A stretch of 64,000 nt of DNA from Mycobacterium sp. AT1 (GCF_002043095.1 NZ_MVOC01000008.1:1-64000); one strand, 5' to 3'. Shown: positions 23,698 through 32,173, counted from the first letter of the stretch. The notes: a model not told the origin generated them from the sequence alone. Program-made: numbers and translations.

Positions 23698-24436
23698 ATC
23701 CGACGCCCCGGACGGTGTGGATCATCGGCGGTCGATCCGCGTCGACCTTCTTGCGTAGATACGAGATGTAGAGCTCGACGACGTTCGAGCGACCGTCGAA
23801 GTCGTATTCCCAGACGTGGTGCAATATTTGGGCCTTGGTCAGGACGCGTCGCGGGTTGTGCATGAGCACCCGCAGCACCGAGAACTCCGTGGCGGTGAGA
23901 TAGAGCTGCTCCCCGGCGCGGGTGACCTCGTGGCTGTCCTCGTCCAAGACCAGATCGCCCACGACGAGCTGACTGGATCCGTCGACCACACCGCGTCCAG
24001 ACCGCTTCACCAAGGCTCGGAGTCGAAGGATCATCTCCTCGACGCTGAAGGGCTTGGTGACGTAGTCGTCTCCTCCGGCGGCCAATCCGGCAATACGATC
24101 CTCCATCGAATCCTTCGCCGTGAGGAGCAGCACGGGTAGCTCCGGCCGGATGCGATGCAGTTCGTGCAGCACGTCGAGACCACTCATGTCGGGAAGCATC
24201 AGATCCAAGACCACGACGTCTGGGCATCCGGCGGCGGCTTGGCGGATCGCCGCAGCGCCATCCGCCGCCGTGGTCACGTTCCAGCCTTCGTACCGCAAGA
24301 CCATTGACACCAGATCGCTGAGCGCCGGCTCGTCGTCTACGACGAGCACTTGGATCGGGGAACCGTCGGGGTGGGTGATGCGGTCGGCTCCAGCCAACGC
24401 AGGCGATCGATGGACTACGTCACCGGTGTTGTGCAC
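23678..24436 (-). CDS. OmpR/PhoB-family response regulator
   Basis: A 252-residue regulator with all receiver residues intact: D34-D35-E36, phosphoacceptor Asp78 (VLDLMLPDMSG), Thr106 and Lys128 (YVTKPFS). The C-terminal winged helix has LTATEFSVLRVLMHNPRRVLT and the recognition segment NVVELYISYLRKK. It is close to the TcrX/TrcR/PhoP group; which one cannot be settled by eye. The ATG is at 24436 and the stop lies inside the kinase start. It heads a minus-strand run that reaches the orphan regulator at 17192. Auto-regulation through the upstream spacer is typical of the family. Confidence 0.92.
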   Translation of the reverse strand: MHNTGDVVHRSPALAGADRITHPDGSPIQVLVVDDEPALSDLVSMVLRYEGWNVTTAADGAAAIRQAAAGCPDVVVLDLMLPDMSGLDVLHELHRIRPELPVLLLTAKDSMEDRIAGLAAGGDDYVTKPFSVEEMILRLRALVKRSGRGVVDGSSQLVVGDLVLDEDSHEVTRAGEQLYLTATEFSVLRVLMHNPRRVLTKAQILHHVWEYDFDGRSNVVELYISYLRKKVDADRPPMIHTVRGVGYVIKPQ

Positions 24437-24761
24437 CTAGCAATTCTGTAGCAGCTCTATAGCGATGCCCTGTGCGGAGTCTATGCACCAGCTATGCCTA
24501 TCCTCGGCCCCCGCACTCGAAGGTGGGGCGTCCGGCCGGACGATTCTCCCGGCCGGACGGCACATCACGGCGCCGTCACCTGCCCGAACACATTCCGTTA
24601 CCAGCCCGAACGGCCCTTCGGCACAGCGTAGGCACAGAACCTTGCTACGACACCCATAACCCTCGATGGGGTGCCGCCACACCATGATCGACGGATTCGT
24701 GGCACCGTCGAATGCGTTGACGCGATGCGTCGTCGACATCGACTATTACAGAAGGGAATTC
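24437..24761. other. Intergenic control region between divergent units
   Basis: No gene is seen in these 325 bp. They must hold the promoters for the regulator-kinase pair (minus) and the small secreted proteins (plus). An 11-bp direct repeat CCGGCCGGACG occurs at 24532-24542 and 24549-24559 (17-bp period); the first copy is part of the perfect 14-bp palindrome CGTCCGGCCGGACG at 24529-24542. CTATGC also occurs twice (24481-24486 and 24492-24497), near the regulator start. Confidence 0.55.
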
Positions 24762-24953
24762 ATGAACTTGTCATTGCGCCGCCAAAGGCACCGTCAGGTG
24801 ACCGCTGCGGTCCTGTGCGCCGGATCGGTCGCTCTGGGGCCACTCTTCGCGACGGGGATCGCCAACGCGACACCGCCACCGCCGCCATGCGCCGCCCCGC
24901 CGGGGCAGCCGTGCCCCCCACCACCTCCTCCCCCACCGCCTCCCCCGCGGTAG
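24762..24953 (+). CDS. Small Pro-rich secreted protein
   Basis: A 63-residue protein. The signal peptide ends at TGIANA, and the mature part is almost only proline with two cysteines (PPPCAAPPGQPCPP) and a run of ten or more prolines to the end. The ATG at 24762 follows GAAGGGA by four bases; the longer open frame upstream has no export features. It is paired with a similar gene 34 bp downstream and resembles the protein at 28367-28618. Polyproline would form a rigid rod. Function is unknown. Confidence 0.68.
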   Translation: MNLSLRRQRHRQVTAAVLCAGSVALGPLFATGIANATPPPPPCAAPPGQPCPPPPPPPPPPPR

Positions 24954-24987
24954 ACCAAAACTCCACGACCGAAAGGACATCCTCCAC

Positions 24988-25254
24988 ATGGCGATGACAG
25001 TCAAGCGCTCCCACCGAGCCGCATTCGGCTCGGCAATGATCGCGCTCGCTCTGATGGGCTCGTCGGCGGGCTTGGCCGCCGGCGTCGCGTCAGCAGCACC
25101 CCCGCCCCCGCCCTGCATGCCCGGAACCCCTTGCGGCCCAGGTGGTCCCGGTCCCGGCCCAGGGATGGGTGGGCCCGGCCCAGGGATGGGTGGACCGCCG
25201 GCTCCGCCTCCACCGGCACCCCGACCGCCCTGCGTGCCGTTGCTGCCCTGCTGA
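24988..25254 (+). CDS. Small Pro/Gly-rich secreted protein
   Basis: An 88-residue protein with a signal peptide ending VASAAPP. The mature part has CMPGTPCGPGGPG, two copies of the PGPGMGGPG unit, then a Pro-rich end with CVPLLPC, giving four cysteines in two PC-type pairs. A GAAAGGA Shine-Dalgarno sequence precedes the ATG. It forms a likely operon with the gene at 24762. The cysteine pairs set it apart from plain PE/PPE-type proline proteins. A strong bidirectional hairpin lies 20 bp past its stop. Confidence 0.68.
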   Translation: MAMTVKRSHRAAFGSAMIALALMGSSAGLAAGVASAAPPPPPCMPGTPCGPGGPGPGPGMGGPGPGMGGPPAPPPPAPRPPCVPLLPC

Positions 25255-25274
25255 TTACCGTCGTGCGCGGTTGA

Positions 25275-25309
25275 GGTGACCTGGGGCGCATCCCGCGTCC
25301 CAGGTCACC
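25275..25309. terminator. Bidirectional hairpin between convergent genes
   Basis: GGTGACCTGGG (25275-25285) pairs with CCCAGGTCACC (25299-25309), and GCGC/GCGT extends the stem to 15 bp with a five-base loop. It lies between the Pro/Gly-rich gene (plus) and the GH27 gene (minus) and would serve both. Confidence 0.78.
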
Positions 25310-25321
25310 CCACGCCGGCGC

Positions 25322-26704
25322 TCAGGAACACGTGTCGACCGTGCTCACCCGCACCAGTTGAACCGAGTGCGACGGCGAGGTCTTGGCGCCGATGGCACCG
25401 GTGGTCTTGGTGCTGACACCCGACCACAGGTCGCGCACGGCGTAACAAGGCGCCGGCGGCAAACCTACTGCGGCGGCCGTGGTCATGACATCCCCCGGAC
25501 CGCTCGACGAATTGAACAGGGCGACGGCCACCGAGGAATCGGCGAGGTGCTTGGCCCAGACCCTCCCGTCGCCGCCAACCTGACGAGCCTTGGCCATCAT
25601 TGGGTCCTGGTCGACGGCGATGACCTCTCGGTTGGTGAGTATCGAGCGCGTGGTCGGTGACATCGCGCGCAGGTCGTTGCCCGCCAACAGCGGGGCGCCA
25701 AGTATCGCCCACAGCGAGAAGTGGCTGCGCTGCTCGTCGTCGGTCAGGCTCGGCTGCGCGGTGGCAATCTGCTGCACGGTCTGCTCCGGCATGGCCAACA
25801 TCGGCTCGACCATGGCGCGTTGAGCGGCGGTCAACGTCTGTGTCTGATCCCCGTGGCGCAACAGCTCTCGGAAATTGAGAAAGAACTCCTTCCACGTCAC
25901 GCCGACCACCAGCATGTCCGGATCGCTGCGGTAGTCGCCTCGGGCAGTGGCGGCGGCCGCCGCGGTGAACTGGTCGGGCACGCCGTTGAACATCGCCACC
26001 GCTTGCGGATCCATACCGTCGGGCATCGGAAACGCCAAGCGCCACACCGGGATGAGATCGCCGGACGTGCGGACCATGTCGGCAACTCCGGTCCAGTCGA
26101 AACGCGTGCCCGCGGTGGGGTCCGGCGAGCTGTTCGGATTGATGCTGTAAACGATGCGTCTGCCGCTGTGCCGCAGCGCTGACCCCATGGCGCCAAACAC
26201 CTCGACCTGCTCGTCGTGAGTGGCAGTCGTACCGCACCAGTCGTACTTGAGGAAGTCGATTCCCCACGCCGCGAACGTGGCGGCGTCTTCGGCTTCGTGT
26301 CCGAGGCTGGCGGTACCCACACCCTGCCCGCAGGTCTGGTTGAACGGGCTCGAGTACAGGCCGACCCGTAGCCCCCGTTCATGGGCGTAGTCGACGAGTG
26401 GCTTGAGGCCGAACGGAAAGCGCATCGGGTCGGGGACCAGTTCCCCCGACGCATTGCGTTCGGGCGCAGCCCATCCCGCGTCCAGATTGACGTATTCATA
26501 CCCGGCGTCCTTCATTCCGCTGGACACCATTGCGTCGACGGTCTGCCTGATCGACTGGTCGTCGAGCTCGATTCCAGAGTTCCACGAGTTCCACCCCATC
26601 GGGGGCGCCAACTCAGGCGGGGCGGCGATCGTGACATCGGTCGGATCCGAGCAACCGCAGACGACGGCGGCTACCCCTGCCATGCAGAGCAGGCGACGCA
26701 ACAC
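25322..26704 (-). CDS. GH27-family glycosidase lipoprotein (alpha-galactosidase type)
   Basis: A 460-residue exported enzyme. The signal ends VVCGC, a probable lipoprotein site. The TIM barrel begins PPMGWNSWNSG near residue 35, and the catalytic nucleophile is Asp155 in FLKYDWCG with a probable acid/base Asp216 in RTSGDL. These match alpha-galactosidases of family 27. A C-terminal beta domain follows with VAVALFNSSSGP. It would remove galactosyl (or related) residues from a polysaccharide outside the membrane. It lies 24 bp upstream of nothing related: the acyltransferase precedes it on the same strand and may share a transcript. Confidence 0.88.
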   Translation of the reverse strand: MLRRLLCMAGVAAVVCGCSDPTDVTIAAPPELAPPMGWNSWNSGIELDDQSIRQTVDAMVSSGMKDAGYEYVNLDAGWAAPERNASGELVPDPMRFPFGLKPLVDYAHERGLRVGLYSSPFNQTCGQGVGTASLGHEAEDAATFAAWGIDFLKYDWCGTTATHDEQVEVFGAMGSALRHSGRRIVYSINPNSSPDPTAGTRFDWTGVADMVRTSGDLIPVWRLAFPMPDGMDPQAVAMFNGVPDQFTAAAAATARGDYRSDPDMLVVGVTWKEFFLNFRELLRHGDQTQTLTAAQRAMVEPMLAMPEQTVQQIATAQPSLTDDEQRSHFSLWAILGAPLLAGNDLRAMSPTTRSILTNREVIAVDQDPMMAKARQVGGDGRVWAKHLADSSVAVALFNSSSGPGDVMTTAAAVGLPPAPCYAVRDLWSGVSTKTTGAIGAKTSPSHSVQLVRVSTVDTCS

Positions 26705-26727
26705 CGGGACCTCCTGTTGATTGACGA

Positions 26728-27603
26728 CTACGACGTTGCTGTCGGCGGCCGCAGTGCGTGGCGCCAGGCCAGCGGGTTGAGTTGGCGGTAGGGGTCTTCG
26801 GAGCGGACGTCCTGCAGCTCGCGCAAGATCTTCTCCAGCGCCGTCTGCGCGCTCGCCTTGACGGTCGCCACCCAGTCGTCGTCGGTCACCCCGGCTGGCT
26901 GCCGGGTGTCGATCGGTGGGCCGAAGCGCAGGTACATCCGCTGCGGGCTGGGGATCAGGGTCGGACCGATCCCGCGCGTCAAAGGCATTGTCATGTCAGC
27001 CTTTCCGGTAATCGCCTGACCCACTTTCTCGGTAAGTCGACCCAGGAAACTGTCTCGCTCGACGATGCTGTGATAGATGTCGTCGCCGCCCACATGGCCG
27101 ACTGGGACGATCGGGTAGCCGTTGGCGATCGCCACCCGGGCGAAGCCGGCCCGGCCCTCCCACTTGAGCTGATACTCCTCGCCCTTGAACTTTCCCAGCT
27201 CGCGTCCGCCCCCGGGAAACACGAGCACCGTCTCGTTGTGCTGCATCAGTTTCGAGGCGTTCTCGGGCGTTCCGACGACGCCTCCGCAGGCGGCCAGGAC
27301 GTCGCCGATCGGTCCCGGCATGGACCCCATTCCCCTTTCGGTCAGAGGCCGCACCCGGGTACCGGTGATCCGTCGGACCGACAGGCAGGTCAACCATGCC
27401 TCGGCCATTCCGGTCTGGGTGTGGTTGCCGACCAGGATGAATCGCCCGTCGCGAGCGAGGTTTTCGGTGCCGTCTACGTACGGCCGCGTGAAATCGATCG
27501 CCGGCCAAATGCCGTCGGCGGTGGCTTCGACGAGTCGCCGGAGTGTGCGGACGCGTCCGGGCTGCTCGATGATCTGCGCGGTTCTGGCAGCGGCGTTCGT
27601 CAT
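26728..27603 (-). CDS. PlsC/DGAT2-like acyltransferase
   Basis: A 291-residue acyltransferase of the lysophospholipid type. The catalytic-histidine block reads GNHTQTGMAEAW (His61); the usual HX4D aspartate is not in place, which is seen in DGAT2-like members. The second motif FPGGGRELGK takes the place of FPEGTR. A conserved VPVGHVGGDDIYH follows. The ATG at 27603 has GAAGGA upstream; the longer frame would cross the TetR operator region. It is divergent from a TetR gene, and a perfect palindrome in the shared promoter suggests direct control. Confidence 0.82.
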   Translation of the reverse strand: MTNAAARTAQIIEQPGRVRTLRRLVEATADGIWPAIDFTRPYVDGTENLARDGRFILVGNHTQTGMAEAWLTCLSVRRITGTRVRPLTERGMGSMPGPIGDVLAACGGVVGTPENASKLMQHNETVLVFPGGGRELGKFKGEEYQLKWEGRAGFARVAIANGYPIVPVGHVGGDDIYHSIVERDSFLGRLTEKVGQAITGKADMTMPLTRGIGPTLIPSPQRMYLRFGPPIDTRQPAGVTDDDWVATVKASAQTALEKILRELQDVRSEDPYRQLNPLAWRHALRPPTATS

Positions 27604-27698
27604 GAGCGTTCCTTCGTTCGCAGGTAAGGGAACTCCGTGTCGCGTCAACGCGATACCGTGCTGCGGCGTATCCCGTTTCGGTCGTCTCACCCAAAGTA

Positions 27699-27720
27699 CC
27701 AAACGAACCGGTTCGTTTGG
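27699..27720. promoter_or_regulatory. TetR operator, perfect palindrome
   Basis: A perfect 22-bp palindrome with half-site CCAAACGAACC and its exact complement GGTTCGTTTGG. It ends 13 bp before the TetR GTG at 27734 and is about 95 bp upstream of the divergent acyltransferase ATG. It overlaps the expected -10 region of the regulator, consistent with auto-repression. Confidence 0.85.
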
Positions 27721-27733
27721 CTATGATCTCGCT

Positions 27734-28312
27734 GTGAGAAAGACTGCCGAACTGCGAGACGTAATCCTTGACGCCGCACGCACCGAGTTCGCCCGCTACG
27801 GCCTGGCCGGTGCCAGGGTCGACCGAATCGCCCGTTCTGCGCACGCCAGCAAGGAGCGCCTCTACGCGCACTTCGGCGACAAGGAGGCGCTGTTCCGCCA
27901 GGTTGTCTCCGCTGACAGTGCGAAGTTCTTCAGTGCGGTGGCCGTCCGACCGGACGCCGTCGCCGAGTTCGCGGGCGACCTCTACGACCTGGCGACCAAC
28001 CACCCGGAGCCTTTCCGGATGATCACCTGGGCACGCCTGGAAGGCATCCCTCTCGAGGAGCCCCAACTCGACGGGCAAAGCGTCCGCGAACGTGACACCG
28101 CAGCCATCGTCGCCGCCCAGGCCGCCGGTCACGTCGACCCGCGATGGGACCCCTGGGAACTGCTGATACTGATGTTCGGCATCGGAATGGCTCGCGCAGG
28201 TTGGCCGCAGGCCGACCTCGGCAACGTCGATCCCGACGCCGATGCCCACGCGATTGGCCGCGCCGCGGCAGTCGAAGCGGCCGCCCGCATTCTGGCACCG
28301 CGACCGGAGTAG
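27734..28312 (+). CDS. TetR-family transcriptional regulator
   Basis: A 192-residue regulator. The N-terminal helix-turn-helix reads FARYGLAGARVDRIARSAHASKERLYAHFGDKEALFR (in pieces, residues about 17-55), and the helical ligand domain follows. The GTG at 27734 lies only 13 bp from the operator, so the mRNA is probably leaderless or nearly so. The much longer open frame to the left runs opposite to the acyltransferase and is not coding. It most likely represses itself and the acyltransferase, with an acyl-type ligand. Confidence 0.9.
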   Translation: MRKTAELRDVILDAARTEFARYGLAGARVDRIARSAHASKERLYAHFGDKEALFRQVVSADSAKFFSAVAVRPDAVAEFAGDLYDLATNHPEPFRMITWARLEGIPLEEPQLDGQSVRERDTAAIVAAQAAGHVDPRWDPWELLILMFGIGMARAGWPQADLGNVDPDADAHAIGRAAAVEAAARILAPRPE

Positions 28313-28318
28313 CCGAAA

Positions 28319-28345
28319 GGGCGCGCAGACCTGGCCCACGCGCCC
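28319..28345. terminator. Hairpin between convergent genes
   Basis: GGGCGCG (28319-28325) pairs with CGCGCCC (28339-28345), loop 13 bases. It lies between the tetR stop and the end of the Pro-rich gene at 28367. Confidence 0.55.
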
Positions 28346-28366
28346 CTTCGTCCTCCCGCGAAACGG

Positions 28367-28618
28367 TTAGAACCCGCGGCCAGGCAGGAACGGACCACCC
28401 ATGCCGAACCCAGGACCGGGGCCCATCATCGGCGCCGGGGGCGGGGGCGGGCCCCCACAGGGCAGGAAGGGCAGGCACAGACCCGGTCCGGGCGGGGGTG
28501 GCGGGGGAAAGGGAAACGCGTTGGCAGCCCCGGCGCCCAACCCGACTGCGGCCAATGCCATCCCGCCGCATAGGGCTACCGAACCGGCAGCCATGCGCAC
28601 CTGTGTTCTTCGATTCAT
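28367..28618 (-). CDS. Small Pro/Gly-rich secreted protein
   Basis: An 83-residue protein with a signal peptide ending GAANA. The mature part starts FPFPPPPPPGPG, has the pair LCLPFLPCGG, then Pro/Gly-rich MGPGPGFGMGGP. The ATG at 28618 follows a strong AAGGAGG. It resembles the two genes at 24762 and 24988 in its signal, polyproline run and PC pair, so the window holds three members of one small family. Function is unknown. Confidence 0.7.
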   Translation of the reverse strand: MNRRTQVRMAAGSVALCGGMALAAVGLGAGAANAFPFPPPPPPGPGLCLPFLPCGGPPPPPAPMMGPGPGFGMGGPFLPGRGF

Positions 28619-28896
28619 CACGAACCTCCTTGTCATGTGTCGCGGTCAGTCGCGATTTCGACGCTACGGTCACGACGTGGGCATTCCGTAGCGGCATTGT
28701 GAGAATCAGATGTGAGCCAGCTCGGAGCGGTGAAGCCGGTCGTCTAAGTCCGAAAGATCAAGTGAAGCAATATGATTAGCCGAATCGACGAGCTTTCTGT
28801 CGGGTGCGGAGTTGGCCTCACCCAGCCGACGATCCTCATAGCAGTCGCATAGGTTCGCCCCACGGTCCCCCCATGGCGGTACCCGACGATGAGGAC

Positions 28897-30144
28897 ATGA
28901 CTCAGCTGAGCGTGATGGACGAAGTGGCCCCTTCAACGGTAGTGGCCCGGCCGAACGCCGTCGCCGAGGCCCGGCATCGCGGGGTGCCGGTCGTCGACGT
29001 GGTGGTTCCGGTGTACAACGAGCAAGCTGCCCTGGGCGCCTCCATCCGGCGTCTGCATCGCTATCTCGCGGAGGCATTGCCGTTCACCGCGCGTATCACG
29101 ATCGCCGACAACGCCAGCATCGACGAAACACCGCGCATCGCCGCGGAACTCGCCGACGAGCTCGACGGTGTTCGGGTGGTTCGGTTGGAGCAGAAGGGCC
29201 GTGGTCGCGCCCTCAACACCGTGTGGTCGTCATCGGACTCGCCGGTGCTCGCCTACATGGACGTCGACCTGTCCACCGACCTGGCCGCGCTGCAGCCTCT
29301 GCTGGCCCCGCTGATCTCGGGGCATTCGGATCTGGCCATCGGCACCCGTCTGGCCCGCAGCTCGCGCGTCGTCCGCGGCGCCAAGCGTGAAGTCATCTCG
29401 CGGTGCTACAACCTGATCCTGCGCTCGACGCTGTCCGCGAAGTTCTCCGACGCGCAATGCGGATTCAAGGCGGTCCGCGCCGACGTGGCAGCCCGACTCC
29501 TTCCCCACGTCGAGGACACCGGCTGGTTCTTCGACACCGAGCTGTTGGTGTTGGCCGAGCGATCCGGTCTCCGAATCCACGAGGTGCCGGTGGACTGGGT
29601 CGACGACCCCGACAGTCGAGTCGACATCGTCGCAACTGCCACGGCCGACCTGAAGGGCATCGCACGCATGCTGAAAGGCCTTGCAAACGGGTCGATCCCC
29701 GTTCGAGAGATCGCCGCGCAGCTCGGTTCGGGCCGGGCCGCCGCCCCGCGCAGTTTGATGCGGCAGGCCGTCCGCTTTGGCGCCATCGGAGTCGCGTCGA
29801 CGCTGGCCTACCTGGTGATCTTCTCCCTGCTGCACGCCGCCGTCGGCGCCCAGGCCGCGAATCTGATGGCGCTGCTGATCACCGCGATCGGCAACACTGC
29901 AGCCAACCGCCGCTTCACCTTCGGCGTGCGGGGCGGCAGTGGCTTACTGCGCCACCACGCCGAGGGGTTCGTCGTCTTCGCACTTGCGCTCGCGCTCACC
30001 AGCGGCTCGCTTCTCGGCGTTCACAGCCTGGTGTCCCCCACGCCGCACTGGCTTGAACTCTCGGTGCTGATCGCAGCCAACCTCGCTGCGACTGCACTGC
30101 GCTTCACGCTCATGCGCGGCTGGGTGTTTCACCCCAAGCGCTGA
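28897..30144 (+). CDS. Polyprenyl-phosphate glycosyltransferase (GT2) with GtrA domain
   Basis: A 415-residue two-part protein. The N-terminal GT2 domain has VVVPVYNEQAALG, the DXD-type YMDVDLSTD and a DAQCGFKAVR block, as in dolichol-phosphate-mannose synthase-like enzymes. The last 130 residues form a GtrA domain of four transmembrane helices (RFGAIGVASTLAYLVIF onward). It would charge a polyprenyl phosphate with a sugar and help flip it. The ATG at 28897 is preferred on homology; a second candidate is 28873. The ArnT-like enzyme that would use the lipid-linked sugar starts 61 bp downstream. Confidence 0.88.
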   Translation: MTQLSVMDEVAPSTVVARPNAVAEARHRGVPVVDVVVPVYNEQAALGASIRRLHRYLAEALPFTARITIADNASIDETPRIAAELADELDGVRVVRLEQKGRGRALNTVWSSSDSPVLAYMDVDLSTDLAALQPLLAPLISGHSDLAIGTRLARSSRVVRGAKREVISRCYNLILRSTLSAKFSDAQCGFKAVRADVAARLLPHVEDTGWFFDTELLVLAERSGLRIHEVPVDWVDDPDSRVDIVATATADLKGIARMLKGLANGSIPVREIAAQLGSGRAAAPRSLMRQAVRFGAIGVASTLAYLVIFSLLHAAVGAQAANLMALLITAIGNTAANRRFTFGVRGGSGLLRHHAEGFVVFALALALTSGSLLGVHSLVSPTPHWLELSVLIAANLAATALRFTLMRGWVFHPKR

Positions 30145-30205
30145 AGGGCCCACCACGATCCGAGACCACCATGGACCAGCAATCAAGCTGAGCGAGAGGA
30201 ACACG

Positions 30206-32173
30206 ATGCCCGCACTCGCGGACACCACGCAACGACCCATAGTCACCGAACAACCTGAGCCACAAGTAGATCCGCGCTGGGCGAGGCCCGCACTGGCGAC
30301 TCTGCTCGTGGCCACCGCGGGGTTCTGGTGCATCGGCCTTAGCCGAAACGGGTGGGCCAACGCCTTCTACGCCGCCGCGGTCCAAGCAGGGACCAAGAGT
30401 TGGAAGGCATTCCTGTTCGGGTCCTCCGACGCCGCCAACGCCATCACGGTCGACAAACCACCGGCCTCGCTGTGGCCGATGGAGATCTCCGCCCGCATCT
30501 TCGGCGTCAACTCTTGGTCCATCCAGCTGCCGCAAGTCCTGCTCGGCGTGGCGTCGGTCGCGCTGCTCTACGTGATCGTCAAGAAGCAGTACGGACCCGC
30601 GGCGGGGCTGATTGCGGGCGTCACCTTGGCCCTGACACCGGTGGCCACCTTGATGTTCCGCTACGACAACCCCGATGCCCTCCTGGTGTTCTTGATGGTC
30701 GCCTCGGTGTGGGCGCTGCTGCGTGCCGTCCGCGACGGACGCACCCGCTGGCTGGTGTTGTGCGGCGTCCTGCTCGGCATGGGCTTTCTCACCAAGCAAC
30801 TCCAGGTTCTGCTGGTCGTGCCGGGGCTGGCGCTGACCTATTTGGTCGCCGGTCCGCCCCGGCTCCGCGTGCGACTCGCGCAACTCTTCGCCGGTCTCGG
30901 TGCGATGCTCGTCGCGGCGGGCTGGTGGGTGCTGCTTGTCGAACTGTGGCCCGCCGACAGCCGTCCCTACATCGGCGGATCGGAGAACAACAGCTTCCTC
31001 GACCTGACCTTTGGCTACAACGGACTTGGGCGACTCATGGGTGGAGACGGCAACTCGCCCGGGGGCGGCTCCATGCCCGCCATGCCCGGTGGAGGCGCCA
31101 GTCCGTTCGGTCACGCCGGCATCGCCCGGATGTTCACCGGCGAGTCCGGAGCTCAGATTTCCTGGCTGCTGCCCGCCGCCCTCGTCGCACTGGTGGTCGG
31201 TCTCGTCGTCACCCGACGCCTCCCGCGCTCCGACCAGGGCCGCGCACAGTATTTGGCGTGGGGTGGTTGGCTGGTCGGCACGGCCGGTGTATTCAGCGCA
31301 ATGTCGGGCTTGTTCCACGACTACTACACCGTCGCACTGGCACCGGCGGTAGCCGCACTCGTCGGAATCGGTGCAGCCGACCTGTGGCGCCGCCGCGGAA
31401 ACACCTGGGCGGTCGTCGTGCTCGCCGGGACGACCGCAGTGACGGGCGGATGGTCCTGGGTCTTGCTGAGTCGCACACCGGATTTCGTCAGCTGGTTGCG
31501 CTGGGTCGTCCTCGCGGCGGCACTGGTGGCCGGCGCGGCGCTGGCGATCACGGCATTGCCGAACTTGCGACGCCCGAGAATTCAATCCGTCGCCGCCGCC
31601 GTGGCGATCGCCATGGCCCTCGCTGGTCCACTGTCGTACTCGATCCAAACCGTCAGCACAGCCCACACCGGCGGTGTCGTGACGGCCGGCCCCCAGATTC
31701 CAGGTACGGGCATGGCAGCGATGGGTCAGGCCTCCGGCTCCGCGCCCGCAGCCGCACCGGCGGGGCACACCGACACCAAGGTCCCCACCGAGGTGGCCAC
31801 CACGCTCTCGAGTGACAGCGAACGGTTCACCTGGGTCGCCGCCACACCGGGATCCACCGAGGCAGGCTATTACCAACTGGCGACCGATCTTCCGGTGATG
31901 GCGCTCGGCGGGTTCGGATCCTCTGATCCCGCTCCGACGCTGACGCAGTTTCAGGACTACGTCGCCGACGGCCGCGTGCATTACTACGTCGAGTCGACGG
32001 GGTTGGGTCTTCCCACGGGCATGAACGACTCCGGCAAGCCGCTTGCGCCACCCGGAGCGAACGGCTCGACGGAGGCCGAACGCATCAAGGACTGGGTCAA
32101 GAAGGAATTCACGCCGGTCACCGTCGACGGCGTCACCCTTTACGACCTGACCGCACCGCTGTCCGAATCGTGA
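30206..32173 (+). CDS. ArnT/PMT-like membrane glycosyltransferase
   Basis: A 655-residue polytopic protein, clear paralogue of the gene at 15202 over its whole length: FYAAAVQAGTKSWKAFLFGS, VDKPPASLW, LTPVATLMFRYDNPDALLVF and a C-terminal exported domain with PVMALGGFGSSDPAPT. A GAGAGGA Shine-Dalgarno sequence precedes the ATG. It follows the GT2-GtrA gene, the usual donor-maker, as in the ykcC-ykcB type pairs. It should transfer a sugar from a polyprenyl carrier to an envelope acceptor outside the membrane. Sugar and acceptor are unknown. Confidence 0.88.
   Translation: MPALADTTQRPIVTEQPEPQVDPRWARPALATLLVATAGFWCIGLSRNGWANAFYAAAVQAGTKSWKAFLFGSSDAANAITVDKPPASLWPMEISARIFGVNSWSIQLPQVLLGVASVALLYVIVKKQYGPAAGLIAGVTLALTPVATLMFRYDNPDALLVFLMVASVWALLRAVRDGRTRWLVLCGVLLGMGFLTKQLQVLLVVPGLALTYLVAGPPRLRVRLAQLFAGLGAMLVAAGWWVLLVELWPADSRPYIGGSENNSFLDLTFGYNGLGRLMGGDGNSPGGGSMPAMPGGGASPFGHAGIARMFTGESGAQISWLLPAALVALVVGLVVTRRLPRSDQGRAQYLAWGGWLVGTAGVFSAMSGLFHDYYTVALAPAVAALVGIGAADLWRRRGNTWAVVVLAGTTAVTGGWSWVLLSRTPDFVSWLRWVVLAAALVAGAALAITALPNLRRPRIQSVAAAVAIAMALAGPLSYSIQTVSTAHTGGVVTAGPQIPGTGMAAMGQASGSAPAAAPAGHTDTKVPTEVATTLSSDSERFTWVAATPGSTEAGYYQLATDLPVMALGGFGSSDPAPTLTQFQDYVADGRVHYYVESTGLGLPTGMNDSGKPLAPPGANGSTEAERIKDWVKKEFTPVTVDGVTLYDLTAPLSES

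Noticed and set aside
26996..28339. 447-codon minus-strand frame spanning acyltransferase and tetR
   Set aside because: It crosses the operator and lies antisense to tetR, whose helix-turn-helix is clear.
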